64,000 nt of DNA, from contig NZ_SDPQ02000003.1 of the NCBI RefSeq assembly GCF_004134905.2, forward strand, positions 248,001 through 312,000, read 5' to 3'. Both the position numbers and the translations under genes were made by a program. The notes beneath the pieces were generated by a model, which had not been told where the DNA came from, made no database searches, and worked only from the letters and a program-made list of their open reading frames with translations. The DNA is from Aeromicrobium ginsengisoli. Lineage in GTDB: Bacteria > Actinomycetota > Actinomycetes > Propionibacteriales > Nocardioidaceae. Positions 16,671 through 26,339 of this stretch are shown here, in pieces (positions within the stretch are counted from its first letter, which is position 1; each line of letters starts with the position of its first letter).

Positions 16671-17672
16671 ATGACCGCACGACTCGCACGACTGACCAGG
16701 ACCACCGTGGCCGCCATCTGCGCCATGGTGGTCCTCGTCGCCGGCGGCACCACGGCCGCGATCGCGACGGCATCGGCCGCTCCCGCCGGCGCCGTCGTCA
16801 CCGGCACGATCTTCGACCCGAGCGGCTACCCGCTCACCGGCATCACGGTCCGGCTCTTCCGGGACGGCCCCGACGAAGGCACCCTGGTCGACACGACGAG
16901 GACGAACGACGCCGGCCGCTATCGCTTCAACGGCGTCGAGGGCACGACGGGCGACTCGTACCGGGTCGAGGGCACCGACGAGTCCGGCGGTCACGTCTTC
17001 GTGGACTCGACGTTCGACCTGACCGGCACCACGACGACACGCAACGCGACGATGCGGCTCGCCGGCTTCATCCAGGGCAAGGTCTCCACCAAGATCGGGA
17101 CTGCTCCGGCCCAACGAGCCACCAAGGCGTTCGTCTCCGCCGAGTCCGAGGACGCCGCCGAGGGCGCCCATGTCTCGTCCAAGGGCACGTTCCGCATCGG
17201 CGAGCTCCCGCCGGGGACGTACACCCTGACGTTCCTGGACAGCGCCTTCGCCTACCAGTGCTACGACAACCTCCGCGCACCGTTCCACGGGAGCTGCTCA
17301 CGCTCGACCAAGGTCACCGTGATCGCCGGCCGCACGACGACGATCAACCCCCAGGTGCTCGATCACCCCAACAGCAAGGTCAGTGGCAAGGTGACCGACA
17401 CCAGCGGCGCGCCCTTGAGCGGCATCCAGGTCGCGGTCTACACCGACACGAATCGCCAGATCAACGACTCGACCACCAAGGCGGACGGCACGTGGGCCGT
17501 GAACAGCGTCGACTGGGTCGGCAGGATCAAGGTCGTGGCCCGGACCTACTCCGGCCAGCCCTACCGCACGACCTGGTACAAGAACGCGGTCGACTTCGCG
17601 CACGGCACGGCGATCGCCGTGAAGGACGGATCGACCATCACCGGCATCAACATGGCGCTGCCGACGAAGTGA
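16671..17672 (+). CDS. Secreted Cna-B/carboxypeptidase-regulatory-like repeat protein
   Basis: A 333-residue exported protein. The N-terminus is a classical signal peptide: basic start, hydrophobic stretch about 12-30 and a cleavage site near ASAAPA (about 34-39). Three beta-sandwich repeats follow (around 44-125, 130-215 and 235-333), each with the xVxGxVxDxxGxPLxGIxVxL pattern and a GTYTLTF-like end. There is no LPXTG sorting signal or C-terminal membrane helix, so it is probably released or loosely wall-associated. It is the second of two tandem paralogues. Confidence 0.82.
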   Translation: MTARLARLTRTTVAAICAMVVLVAGGTTAAIATASAAPAGAVVTGTIFDPSGYPLTGITVRLFRDGPDEGTLVDTTRTNDAGRYRFNGVEGTTGDSYRVEGTDESGGHVFVDSTFDLTGTTTTRNATMRLAGFIQGKVSTKIGTAPAQRATKAFVSAESEDAAEGAHVSSKGTFRIGELPPGTYTLTFLDSAFAYQCYDNLRAPFHGSCSRSTKVTVIAGRTTTINPQVLDHPNSKVSGKVTDTSGAPLSGIQVAVYTDTNRQINDSTTKADGTWAVNSVDWVGRIKVVARTYSGQPYRTTWYKNAVDFAHGTAIAVKDGSTITGINMALPTK

Positions 17673-17703
17673 GCTGACCCGGCCCGGTCTGACCCGGCGG
17701 CTC

Positions 17704-18399
17704 TCAGCAGCCGCTGCGCGTCAGGCCGGGCCGCTCGCCGCTCGTGACCTCGACGAACGTCACGGTGTCGGTCGGCGCCACGGCATCGGGCGTCGCGTTG
17801 AACAAGAACCCGATCCAGCCGGCACCCTCGCTGACGAACAGGCCGGTCTGGTCGAACCCTGCCGCCTCGGGCGCGACCTGACCGAGAACCCCTTGGACAC
17901 TCTCGTAGGTGCTGCCGACACCGAGCCCTGAGCGCGTACGCGGGCCGGCGCCGCGAATGCCGATCGCCGACACCGAGCCGTCGTCGTTGGTGTGTACGTC
18001 GAGCTGGTCGCTGTAGCCGGCCTTCCACGCCAGGTCGTCCGTGCGGTTGCAGGCAGGGACCGACACGTCCGCGTCGAAGTAGCCCGTCGCGTAGGCGTCC
18101 TGCTTGCTCATCCCGACGCGCACCGGCCCGACGGCACCGGGGATGATCCTCAATGCGCCGACAGGGGCGAGCGGCAGCTTCGGCGGCTCCGACGTCTTGG
18201 TGCGGCCACCCGTGCCCGGCGGCGGGTTCGCCGTCTTGGTCGATTTCGGCTTGTCGGTCTTCTTGGTCGTCGCGGTCGCCGACGGCGTGGTCCGCGGATC
18301 CGCCTTGGGGTCCGGCTTGAGCTGGTGCGCCACGACACCCGTGCCCACGCCCCCGACCATGCTGATCGCCAGGATGCCGGCTGCGATCTGTTGCTTCAT
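17704..18399 (-). CDS. Secreted or membrane-anchored protein with Lys/Thr/Pro-rich linker
   Basis: A 231-residue protein. Residues 5-24 form one hydrophobic helix (IAAGILAISMVGGVGTGVVA), followed by a low-complexity Lys/Thr/Pro linker to about residue 78 and a globular domain of about 150 residues with two cysteines. The ATG at 18399 has an AGGCACGC leader. It is 66 bp downstream of the ECF sigma gene on the same strand, but has its own promoter-like signature straddling the sigma stop codon. There is no cytoplasmic sigma-binding domain, so it is not an evident anti-sigma factor. No family is recognised. Confidence 0.7.
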   Translation of the reverse strand: MKQQIAAGILAISMVGGVGTGVVAHQLKPDPKADPRTTPSATATTKKTDKPKSTKTANPPPGTGGRTKTSEPPKLPLAPVGALRIIPGAVGPVRVGMSKQDAYATGYFDADVSVPACNRTDDLAWKAGYSDQLDVHTNDDGSVSAIGIRGAGPRTRSGLGVGSTYESVQGVLGQVAPEAAGFDQTGLFVSEGAGWIGFLFNATPDAVAPTDTVTFVEVTSGERPGLTRSGC

Positions 18400-18449
18400 G
18401 CGTGCCTCCGCGCTGCTGGTGTCCCGGACGGGACACACCTCGGAGACAG

Positions 18450-18477
18450 AGATGCCGGGGAGCCGTCAGAAGTTGCC
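18450..18477 (-). promoter_or_regulatory. ECF-type promoter signature P3
   Basis: Read on the minus strand: GGCAAC (18477-18472), 15 nt, then GGCATCT (18456-18450). It matches P1 and P2 in both half-motifs and in spacing, and overlaps the end of the sigma-factor gene. Confidence 0.55.
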
Positions 18478-19014
18478 TTCATGGACTCCCAGCCTCTCCC
18501 GCACAAAACCGCGCGCGGTGTGGATGCGGGCCTTGACCGTGCCGAGCGGCGTCTGGGTGAGCACGGCGATCTCGTCGTACGGCAGCCCGCCGACATCGCG
18601 CAGGACGAACGCTTCGGCCGTGGCCGGGTGCGCCTGCTCGAGCGCCTCGATCGCGTCGAGCAGGTCGATCCGGCTGCCGGCGATGACGCTCGTGGTGCGC
18701 GGGTCGGGGCTGACCGGGAGCTCGTCGACCGAGCGCTCGGCGAACCGGCCCTTCAGCGTGCGATAGGTCTGGCGCGCCGAGTTCGACGCGATGACCGTGA
18801 CCCAGCCCATGAACGAGCCCGTGCCGGCGTAGTCGCGCAGGTGCGTGGCGATCGACAGCAATGCGTCTTGGGCGGCCTCTTCGGCGTCGAGAGTGTGCGG
18901 CAGCAAGCGGGCGCAGCGACTCACGACGCGAGGGCGGATCGCAGCGAGGAGCTCCTCCATCGCTGACGCGTCACCGGCACGTGCCCGGGCGATCAGCTCC
19001 TCGTCGACGTCCAT
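18466..19014 (-). CDS. ECF RNA polymerase sigma factor
   Basis: A 182-residue sigma-70-family ECF factor. Region sigma2 is about 10-90 (LPHTLDAEEAAQDALLSIAT, SFMGWVTVIASNSARQ) and sigma4 about 115-175 (AEAFVLRDVGGLPYDEIA then TPLGTVKARIHTARG). No SnoaL-like extension or adjacent anti-sigma gene is present. It is divergent, 44 bp apart, from a Ser/Thr kinase gene and followed by a secreted-protein gene. Three nearby genes carry the promoter signature listed here, which it may recognise. Confidence 0.93.
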   Translation of the reverse strand: MDVDEELIARARAGDASAMEELLAAIRPRVVSRCARLLPHTLDAEEAAQDALLSIATHLRDYAGTGSFMGWVTVIASNSARQTYRTLKGRFAERSVDELPVSPDPRTTSVIAGSRIDLLDAIEALEQAHPATAEAFVLRDVGGLPYDEIAVLTQTPLGTVKARIHTARGFVRERLGVHEGNF

Positions 19015-19045
19015 GCCCCCAGACGATACTGAACGGGTTGTCGCG

Positions 19046-19051
19046 CATACT
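19046..19051 (+). promoter_or_regulatory. -10 element for a leaderless kinase mRNA
   Basis: CATACT ends 7 bp before the kinase ATG (19059), which would place the transcription start at or within one base of the start codon. No clear -35 is visible. Confidence 0.4.
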
Positions 19052-19058
19052 GTGCGTG

Positions 19059-19967
19059 ATGAAACAGATCGGTCGCTACCGCCTCGACGAGGTTGAGGGT
19101 TTCGGCGCGTTCGCCACGGTCTGGCGGGGATTCGACGTCGAGCTCGAGACTCCCGTCGCGGTCAAGGTGCTCGCCGAGAACTGGGCCCACCATGCCGACG
19201 TCCGCGAACGGTTCCTCGCCGAGGCTCGCCTGCTCCGGCAGATCCACGACCCGCGCGTCGTCCGCGTGCACGACATCGGGACGCACGAGGACCGACCGTT
19301 CTTCGTCATGGACTACGTGTCGGGTGGCACCGTCGCCGACCGGGTGGAGCCGCCCGGTTCGACCGAGGACGCCCTGCGGCTCGCGATCGAGTGTGCGCGC
19401 GCCGTCCAAGTGCTGCACGACGAGGGGATGCTGCACCGCGACGTCAAGCCGAGCAACCTCCTCATAGCCGAGGACGGCCGGGTGCTGGTCGCTGATCTCG
19501 GCAGCGCCAAGCGCCTCGCGGAGGCCAGCGGCGTCACGGTGACCACCGGCACGCCGGCCTACATGGCGCCCGAGCAGGCCCGCGGCGCACCGGTGGGCCC
19601 GCGGTCGGACGTCTACTCGCTGGGCGCCGTCACGTACGAGCTGCTGTCGGGTCGGCCGCCCTACGACGTGTCCGATCCCGGCACCCTGCTGCACCGGTCC
19701 AACGACAGCCGGCCGACCCCACTCGCCAGCTCGGGCAAGGTGCCGCGCAACCTCGATCACCTGCTGGCATCGTCGCTCGCGACCCGACCGGACGACCGGC
19801 CCGAGTCGGCCGCTGCGTTCGCGGATGCGCTCGAGCAGATCGCCGGCGGCACCAAGGTGCGTCACGTGCGACGCGTACGTCGCGAAGTGTCGCCGGGTCT
19901 CGCCATCACCCTGGCCATCCTGGTGTTCGCGGCGTCGGCCGCGGCCACGTGGTACCTGATCGGCTGA
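19059..19967 (+). CDS. Hanks-type Ser/Thr protein kinase with C-terminal membrane anchor
   Basis: A 302-residue kinase. Glycine loop EGFGAFATV (13-21), ATP lysine K36 (VAVKVL), catalytic loop HRDVKPSN (about 129-136), a DLG triplet replacing DFG (VADLGSAK) and APEQ activation-segment end. The only membrane helix is at the extreme C-terminus (about 281-301), leaving no extracellular sensor domain such as PASTA. It is divergent from the ECF sigma gene. A GTG three bases upstream is an alternative start. Its stop is one base from that of convergent purC. Confidence 0.92.
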   Translation: MKQIGRYRLDEVEGFGAFATVWRGFDVELETPVAVKVLAENWAHHADVRERFLAEARLLRQIHDPRVVRVHDIGTHEDRPFFVMDYVSGGTVADRVEPPGSTEDALRLAIECARAVQVLHDEGMLHRDVKPSNLLIAEDGRVLVADLGSAKRLAEASGVTVTTGTPAYMAPEQARGAPVGPRSDVYSLGAVTYELLSGRPPYDVSDPGTLLHRSNDSRPTPLASSGKVPRNLDHLLASSLATRPDDRPESAAAFADALEQIAGGTKVRHVRRVRREVSPGLAITLAILVFAASAAATWYLIG

Positions 19968-19968
19968 G

Positions 19969-20832
19969 TCAGAACGTCTCGCCGGTCAGCTGCTCGTAGG
20001 CCTGGACGTAGCGCTCACGGGTCTTCTCGACGATCTCGGCCGGCAGTGCGGGGGGCTGCCGGTTGCTCGCGCGGTCCCAGCCGCTCTCCGGCGACGTCAT
20101 CCAGTCGCGGACGAACTGCTTGTCGTACGACGGCTGCGGCCGGCCCGGCTGCCACGAGTCGGCGGGCCAGAAGCGGGAGGAGTCGGGGGTCAGCACCTCG
20201 TCGGCGAGGACGACCGTGCCGTCGGGGCGCGCGCCGAACTCGAGCTTGGTGTCGGCCAGGATGATGCCGCGCTCGCGAGCGATCTGCTCGGCCCGGGCGT
20301 AGACGGCAAGCGTCAGCTCGCGCAGTGCCTCGGCGCTCTCGCTGCCGATCGTCTCGGTGATCTGCTCGAACGACACGTTCTCGTCGTGCTCGCCGAGCTC
20401 GGCCTTGGTCGCCGGCGTGAAGATCGGCTCGGGCAGCCGCGAGGCGTCGACGAGCCCGGGCGGCAGCGGCACGCCGCACGTCTGGCCGGTCGCGTTGTAG
20501 TCGCTGAGGCCGGAGCCGGTGAGGTAGCCGCGGGCCACGCACTCGACGGGGAACATCTCGAGCTTCTCGACGATCAGGGCGCGGCCACGTACGCGCTCAG
20601 GCACCACGGTCGACACGACGTGGTTGGGCACGATGTCGCTGAGCTGGTCGAACCACCACAGCGACATCCGGGTGAGGATCTCGCCCTTGTCGGGGATGCC
20701 CGGGGTCAGCAGGAAGTCGTAGGCCGAGATGCGGTCGGACGCGACCATCAGCAGATGGCCGTCCTGCACCTCGTAGAGGTCACGCACCTTGCCTGAGTGC
20801 AGGTGGCGGGCTCCGGGGATGTCGAGTGGCAC
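19969..20832 (-). CDS. purC: Phosphoribosylaminoimidazole-succinocarboxamide synthase (SAICAR synthetase)
   Basis: A 287-residue PurC, which condenses CAIR with aspartate using ATP in purine synthesis. Family patterns visible are [10 protein letters not shown] near the N-terminus, [24 protein letters not shown] (two segments), [14 protein letters not shown] and LADTKLEFG near residue 200. Length matches the longer bacterial/yeast-like form. It is the last gene of a five-gene cluster on the minus strand. Confidence 0.97.
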   Translation of the reverse strand: MPLDIPGARHLHSGKVRDLYEVQDGHLLMVASDRISAYDFLLTPGIPDKGEILTRMSLWWFDQLSDIVPNHVVSTVVPERVRGRALIVEKLEMFPVECVARGYLTGSGLSDYNATGQTCGVPLPPGLVDASRLPEPIFTPATKAELGEHDENVSFEQITETIGSESAEALRELTLAVYARAEQIARERGIILADTKLEFGARPDGTVVLADEVLTPDSSRFWPADSWQPGRPQPSYDKQFVRDWMTSPESGWDRASNRQPPALPAEIVEKTRERYVQAYEQLTGETF

Positions 20833-20854
20833 AAGGTCAGACTAGTGGCGCACT

Positions 20855-20876
20855 GACGGGGTCGCGCCGACCCGTC
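20855..20876 (-). terminator. Weak stem-loop between yidC-like gene and purC
   Basis: GACGGG (20855-20860) pairs with CCCGTC (20871-20876), with extra TC/GA pairs inside. It could attenuate read-through into purC or merely be chance in GC-rich DNA. Confidence 0.3.
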
Positions 20877-20897
20877 GCATGATGGGCAGACGACCGG

Positions 20898-21674
20898 CTA
20901 CGGCGTCGGGCCGGGGTCGTCGCGCAGGAGCCGCTGTTGCCCCACGGTCCACAGCTTCGACGTCGCCCAGAAGATCAGGACGCCGACCGACAGCACGAGG
21001 CTGACCGCGGCCATGCCGACGAGCAGCACCCAGAGCGTGACCTGCCGTTTCTGCTCGACCAGACCCGTCGGCGTCACAGGTGTCGGCAGCTGGACAGCCT
21101 CCTGCCGCTGGGCGATGACGTGGGTGACGCACATGACGGCGATCAGCACCGCGGCCACGACCGTCGTCCCGTCTTCCGCGCTGCCGATCAATGAGTCCGC
21201 GATCCTCCCTCCGGCGACCTTGGCCCGCGACAGGGACGACGCGTCGCCGTCGGTCAGGAAGCCTCGCCGGAAGGACTCACCCGCCGCCGCATGCTTGTCC
21301 ACCGCGTCGATCATCCGGGCCAGCACGACCAGGACCAGGCCCAGCAAGGCCAACGGCAGCAGCGAGAGCACCGGCCTGAACCCCACTGCCTTGACGAGCT
21401 TCATCTGCTCCTGCGCGAGCAGCTCTCGGTCGTGCCCGTACGTCTGCTCCAACGCCTTGATCTGCGGCTCGAGCTTCCGCAGCTCCCGACGCATGCGGAG
21501 CTGTGAGACGTACAACGGCATGAGCAGCACGCGGACCGTGACGGCCGTGCCAACGATGGCCAGGGCCCAGGCCCAGCCGGGATCGAGCGCACCGAAGATC
21601 TCGTGCCAGGCCAGCAATGGGGCGGAGACGACGTAGTCGAACGGCGTCAGGACGGCACCCAGGAAGTCGGACAT
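20898..21674 (-). CDS. YidC/Oxa1-family membrane insertase paralogue
   Basis: A 258-residue membrane protein of the YidC/Oxa1 family, which inserts proteins into the cytoplasmic membrane. The family core is the first half: helix AWALAIVGTAVTVRVLLMPL (about 35-54) followed by the basic/coiled segment RMRRELRKLEPQIKALEQTYG. Five hydrophobic segments are predicted. It is not in the usual rpmH-rnpA-yidC setting and is shorter and more divergent than main YidC, so it is likely a second copy. It sits inside the purine cluster, 18 bp downstream of purB. Confidence 0.8.
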   Translation of the reverse strand: MSDFLGAVLTPFDYVVSAPLLAWHEIFGALDPGWAWALAIVGTAVTVRVLLMPLYVSQLRMRRELRKLEPQIKALEQTYGHDRELLAQEQMKLVKAVGFRPVLSLLPLALLGLVLVVLARMIDAVDKHAAAGESFRRGFLTDGDASSLSRAKVAGGRIADSLIGSAEDGTTVVAAVLIAVMCVTHVIAQRQEAVQLPTPVTPTGLVEQKRQVTLWVLLVGMAAVSLVLSVGVLIFWATSKLWTVGQQRLLRDDPGPTP

Positions 21675-21692
21675 GGCGCCCCTCCGCGAGAA

Positions 21693-23114
21693 CTACAGGA
21701 TCGAACCTGGAGTGTAGGCCGCGGCTTCGGGGTTTGCGGCCAGAATCTGCTCGATGCGGCTGACGACCGCCTGCACCTGGCTCACCGCGGCACCCGTGAA
21801 ATCGATCGGCGAGGCGACGAGGCTGGCGAGGTCGGCCTCGGACAGCCCGAGCCGCTCGTCAGCGGCGAGGCGGGCGAACAGGTCGTTCTCGGCGGCACCC
21901 TTCTCGCGCATCTCGAGGGCGACCGCGACGGCGTGCTGCTTGACCGCGTCGTACGCCGTCTCGCGACCGTGGCCGCTGCGGACCGACGCCATGAGCACCT
22001 TGGTCGTGGAGAGGAACGGGAGGTAGCGGTCGAGCTCGCGCTGGATGACGGCCGGGAAGACGCCGAACTCGTCGAGCACCGTCAGGAACGTCTCGAACAG
22101 TCCGTCAGCGGCATAGAACGCGTCGGGCAGCGCGACCCGGCGGACGACCGAGCACGACACGTCGCCCTCGTTCCACTGGTCGCCGGCGAGCTCGCCGACC
22201 ATCGAGGCGTAGCCGCGCAGGACGACCGCCAGGCCGTTGACCCGCTCGCACGAGCGGGTGTTCATCTTGTGCGGCATCGCGCTCGAGCCGACCTGGCCGG
22301 GGCGGAAGCCCTCGGTGACCGTCTCGTTGCCGGCCATCAGGCGGATCGTGGTGGCGAGGTTGGAGGGGGCAGCGACGAGCTGGACGAGTGCCGTGACGAC
22401 GTCGTAGTCGAGCGAGCGCGGGTAGACCTGGCCGACGCTCGTCAGCACCTTGTCGAAGCCGAGGTGGCGGGCGACGCGCACCTCGAGCTCGGCGAGCTTG
22501 GCCTCGTCGCCGCCGAGCAGGTCGAGCTGGTCCTGGCTCGTGCCGACCGGCCCCTTGATCCCGCGCAGCGGGTAGCGGGCGATGAGGTCGTCGAGCCGGT
22601 CGATCGCGACCAGGAGCTCGTCTGCGACCGTGGCGAACCGCTTGCCGAGCGTCGTGGCCTGGGCTGCGACGTTGTGACTGCGACCGGCCATCACCAGCTC
22701 GGCGTGCTCGGTCGCGAGCCGGCCGAGGCGGCCGAGCGTGGCGACCGTACGGTCGCGCATCAGCTCGAGCGACGCCTTGATCTGCAGCTGCTCGACGTTC
22801 TCGGTCAGGTCGCGCGACGTCATGCCCTTGTGGATGTGCTCGGTGCCCGCCAGCGCCGCGAACTCCTCGATGCGAGCCTTGACGTCGTGACGGGTGACCT
22901 TCTCGCGCGCGGCGATCGAGGCGAGGTCAACGCGGTCGATGACCGACTCGTACGACTCGATGACGCCGTCGGGCGTCTCGACCCCGAGGTCCTTCTGGGC
23001 CTTGAGCACCGCGATCCAGAGCCGGCGTTCGAGCACGATCTTGTGCTCCGGCGACCAGATGCGCGCCACCTCGGGCGAGGCGTAGCGGCTGGCCAGGACG
23101 TTCGGTGTGCTCAC
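21693..23114 (-). CDS. purB: Adenylosuccinate lyase
   Basis: A 473-residue fumarase/aspartase-superfamily lyase acting twice in purine synthesis (SAICAR to AICAR and adenylosuccinate to AMP). The superfamily signature GSSAMPHKMN is near residue 280 and the THDVKAR/TSRDLTENV motifs lie in the first 120 residues. The GTG at 23114 is chosen: it overlaps the purD stop by 4 bp (GTGA) and gives the expected N-terminus, whereas a longer in-frame extension would overlap purD heavily. Confidence 0.97.
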   Translation of the reverse strand: MSTPNVLASRYASPEVARIWSPEHKIVLERRLWIAVLKAQKDLGVETPDGVIESYESVIDRVDLASIAAREKVTRHDVKARIEEFAALAGTEHIHKGMTSRDLTENVEQLQIKASLELMRDRTVATLGRLGRLATEHAELVMAGRSHNVAAQATTLGKRFATVADELLVAIDRLDDLIARYPLRGIKGPVGTSQDQLDLLGGDEAKLAELEVRVARHLGFDKVLTSVGQVYPRSLDYDVVTALVQLVAAPSNLATTIRLMAGNETVTEGFRPGQVGSSAMPHKMNTRSCERVNGLAVVLRGYASMVGELAGDQWNEGDVSCSVVRRVALPDAFYAADGLFETFLTVLDEFGVFPAVIQRELDRYLPFLSTTKVLMASVRSGHGRETAYDAVKQHAVAVALEMREKGAAENDLFARLAADERLGLSEADLASLVASPIDFTGAAVSQVQAVVSRIEQILAANPEAAAYTPGSIL

Positions 23115-24367
23115 AGCTCTATTGTCCCTTGCTCCGCCGCGAGGGCGATGTCGGTCCGGTGGTGGGCGCCGCGGATGCTGATGAGATCGACGCCCTCGTA
23201 CGCCTTGCGGCGGGCCTCGGCGAGATCGGCGCCGACAGCGGTGACGGACAGGACGCGCCCGCCCGCCGTCACGATCGTGCCGTCGCGAAGCGCCGTGCCC
23301 GCGTGGATGACGTCGACGCCGTCGAGCTCGGCGACGCGGTCGAGCCCTTCGATCGGGTCGCCCGTGTTGGGCGACTCGGGGTAGCCCTCGGAGGCTACGA
23401 CGACCGTCACGGACGAGTCGCTCGACCATTGCGGCAGGCCGACCTCGGCGAGACCACCGGTCGCCGCGCCGTGCAGCAGCGCCGACAGTGGAGTGCGGAG
23501 CAGCGCGAGGATCGACTGGGTCTCGGGATCGCCGAACCGGGCGTTGAACTCGATGACCCGCACGCCGCGGCTGGTCAGCGCGAGGCCGGCGTAGAGCAGG
23601 CCTTGGAACGGGGTGCCACGACGGGCCATCTCCTGCACCGTCGGCACGAGGACCCGCCGCGACACCTCCGCGACCAGGTCGTCGGGCGCCCACGGCAGCG
23701 GCGTGTAGGCGCCCATGCCGCCGGTGTTGGGTCCCTCGTCGCCGTCCAGTGCCCGCTTGAAGTCCTGCGCCGGCTGCAACGGCAGCACGGTCTCGCCATC
23801 GGTGATGGCGAACAGCGACACCTCGGGGCCGTCGAGAAACTCCTCGATGACGACCCGGTCGCACGCGGCGGCGTGGTCGATCGCGGCCTGTCGGTCGGTC
23901 GTCACCACGACGCCCTTGCCGGCTGCGAGCGCGTCGTCCTTGACGACGTACGGCGGACCGAACGAGTCGAGCGCCGCCTCGACCTGCTCGGCGGTCTCGC
24001 ACACGTGCGCCAGCGCCGTCGGCACCTCGGCGGCGGCCATGACCTGCTTGGCGAACGCCTTGGAGCCCTCGAGCTGTGCCGCGGCCTTCGACGGACCGAA
24101 GCAGGCGATGCCCACCCCGCGTACGGCGTCGGCGACACCAGCTACCAGGGGCGCCTCGGGGCCGATCACGACGAGGTCAGCGCCGAGCTCGGTCGCGAGC
24201 GCAGCGACCTCCGCGCCACTCATCGGGTCGACGTCGTGCAGGGTCGCGACGGCGGCGATGCCGGGGTTGCCCGGGGCGGCGTGCACCTCGGTGACCTGCG
24301 GGTCGCGGGACAGCGCGAGGGCCAGGGCGTGCTCGCGGCCGCCGGTGCCGATGACAAGCGTCTTCAC
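23111..24367 (-). CDS. purD: Phosphoribosylamine--glycine ligase (GAR synthetase)
   Basis: A 418-residue ATP-grasp enzyme joining phosphoribosylamine and glycine. Hallmarks are the N-terminus KTLVIGTGGREHALA, the ATP-grasp strand PYVVKDDALAAGKGVVV (about 137-153) and FNARFGDPETQ (about 283-293). It lies 26 bp downstream of purA and overlaps purB, so purA-purD-purB look like one operon. Confidence 0.97.
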   Translation of the reverse strand: MKTLVIGTGGREHALALALSRDPQVTEVHAAPGNPGIAAVATLHDVDPMSGAEVAALATELGADLVVIGPEAPLVAGVADAVRGVGIACFGPSKAAAQLEGSKAFAKQVMAAAEVPTALAHVCETAEQVEAALDSFGPPYVVKDDALAAGKGVVVTTDRQAAIDHAAACDRVVIEEFLDGPEVSLFAITDGETVLPLQPAQDFKRALDGDEGPNTGGMGAYTPLPWAPDDLVAEVSRRVLVPTVQEMARRGTPFQGLLYAGLALTSRGVRVIEFNARFGDPETQSILALLRTPLSALLHGAATGGLAEVGLPQWSSDSSVTVVVASEGYPESPNTGDPIEGLDRVAELDGVDVIHAGTALRDGTIVTAGGRVLSVTAVGADLAEARRKAYEGVDLISIRGAHHRTDIALAAEQGTIEL

Positions 24368-24393
24368 GGGTGATGCCTCACTGTTCGGGCTGC

Positions 24394-25725
<1,332 letters not shown>

Positions 25726-25767
25726 TTACCGAGGCAGTCTAGCCGAAATCAGCGGTGCGGGCGCGGC

Positions 25768-26301
25768 TCAGTTGGCCTGGCGGGCGCGGTAGGCCGCGAC
25801 GGCCGCGCGGTTGCCGCACGTCGTGCTGCAGAACCGGCGCGACCTGTTGCGTGAGAGGTCGAGCACGAGCGCTTCGCAGTCGCCGTCGGCGCAGATGTCG
25901 AGACGTGACAGCTCGTCCGCGCGGATCACATCGACCATCGCCATCGCGGTCTCGACCAGGATGCGCACGTGCAGCGGCCGGTCGTCCTCGACAAGATGCA
26001 GGTGCCAGTCGGTGTCGCCATGGCGTACGAGGCGCGGCAGCGCCTTCGCCTCGGCGAGGATCTCGTTGACCTGGTCCACGGTCTCATCGCGCGTACTCGT
26101 GAGCAGCTCTCGGAGTCGAGGGAGGATCCCGTGCACGGCGTCGAGCTCGGCCTGGCCGCCGTCGAGCTTGCCGGTGTAGTTGTGCTGCGCGAAGAACGCG
26201 GCCAGCTCCTCGGTCGTGGTCATCGTGACGGGCGGCTCGGCCGAGTTGACGAGGGCCACCGCAGCGACGAGCGCCGCCTCCGTGTCATAGGCAAAGACCA
26301 T
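25768..26301 (-). CDS. CGNR zinc-finger (ABATE-domain) regulator
   Basis: A 177-residue protein: an N-terminal ABATE-like ligand-binding domain and a C-terminal CGNR zinc finger, CADGDCEAL...RRFCSTTCGNR, with the four cysteines C-x4-C and C-x3-C. Such proteins are thought to be stress-responsive transcription regulators. It is divergent from an EamA exporter gene with overlapping promoter elements in the 38-bp gap, so it probably regulates that gene. Confidence 0.88.
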   Translation of the reverse strand: MVFAYDTEAALVAAVALVNSAEPPVTMTTTEELAAFFAQHNYTGKLDGGQAELDAVHGILPRLRELLTSTRDETVDQVNEILAEAKALPRLVRHGDTDWHLHLVEDDRPLHVRILVETAMAMVDVIRADELSRLDICADGDCEALVLDLSRNRSRRFCSTTCGNRAAVAAYRARQAN

Positions 26302-26302
26302 G

Positions 26303-26331
26303 TTAACACCTTACATCGTTGATCGTAGTGT
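26303..26331 (+). promoter_or_regulatory. Promoter of the EamA gene overlapping the CGNR-gene promoter
   Basis: TTAACA (26303-26308), 17 bp, then TAGTGT (26326-26331) on the plus strand put the start within 1-2 bases of the EamA ATG at 26340. On the minus strand a -10-like TACGAT (26327-26322) serves the CGNR gene, so the two promoters overlap face to face. Confidence 0.5.
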
Positions 26332-26339
26332 CATGTGTC

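Noticed and set aside
17704..18399. Anti-sigma factor for the ECF sigma
   Set aside because: One N-terminal hydrophobic segment with almost no cytoplasmic part; no zinc HxxxCxxC motif.
18404..18445. Dyad GTGTCCCG-GACGGGACAC near the secreted-protein start as a specific operator
   Set aside because: GTGTCCCG and GGGACAC arms do match, but it lies between the P3 signature and the gene and may be only an mRNA leader hairpin; not enough to call.
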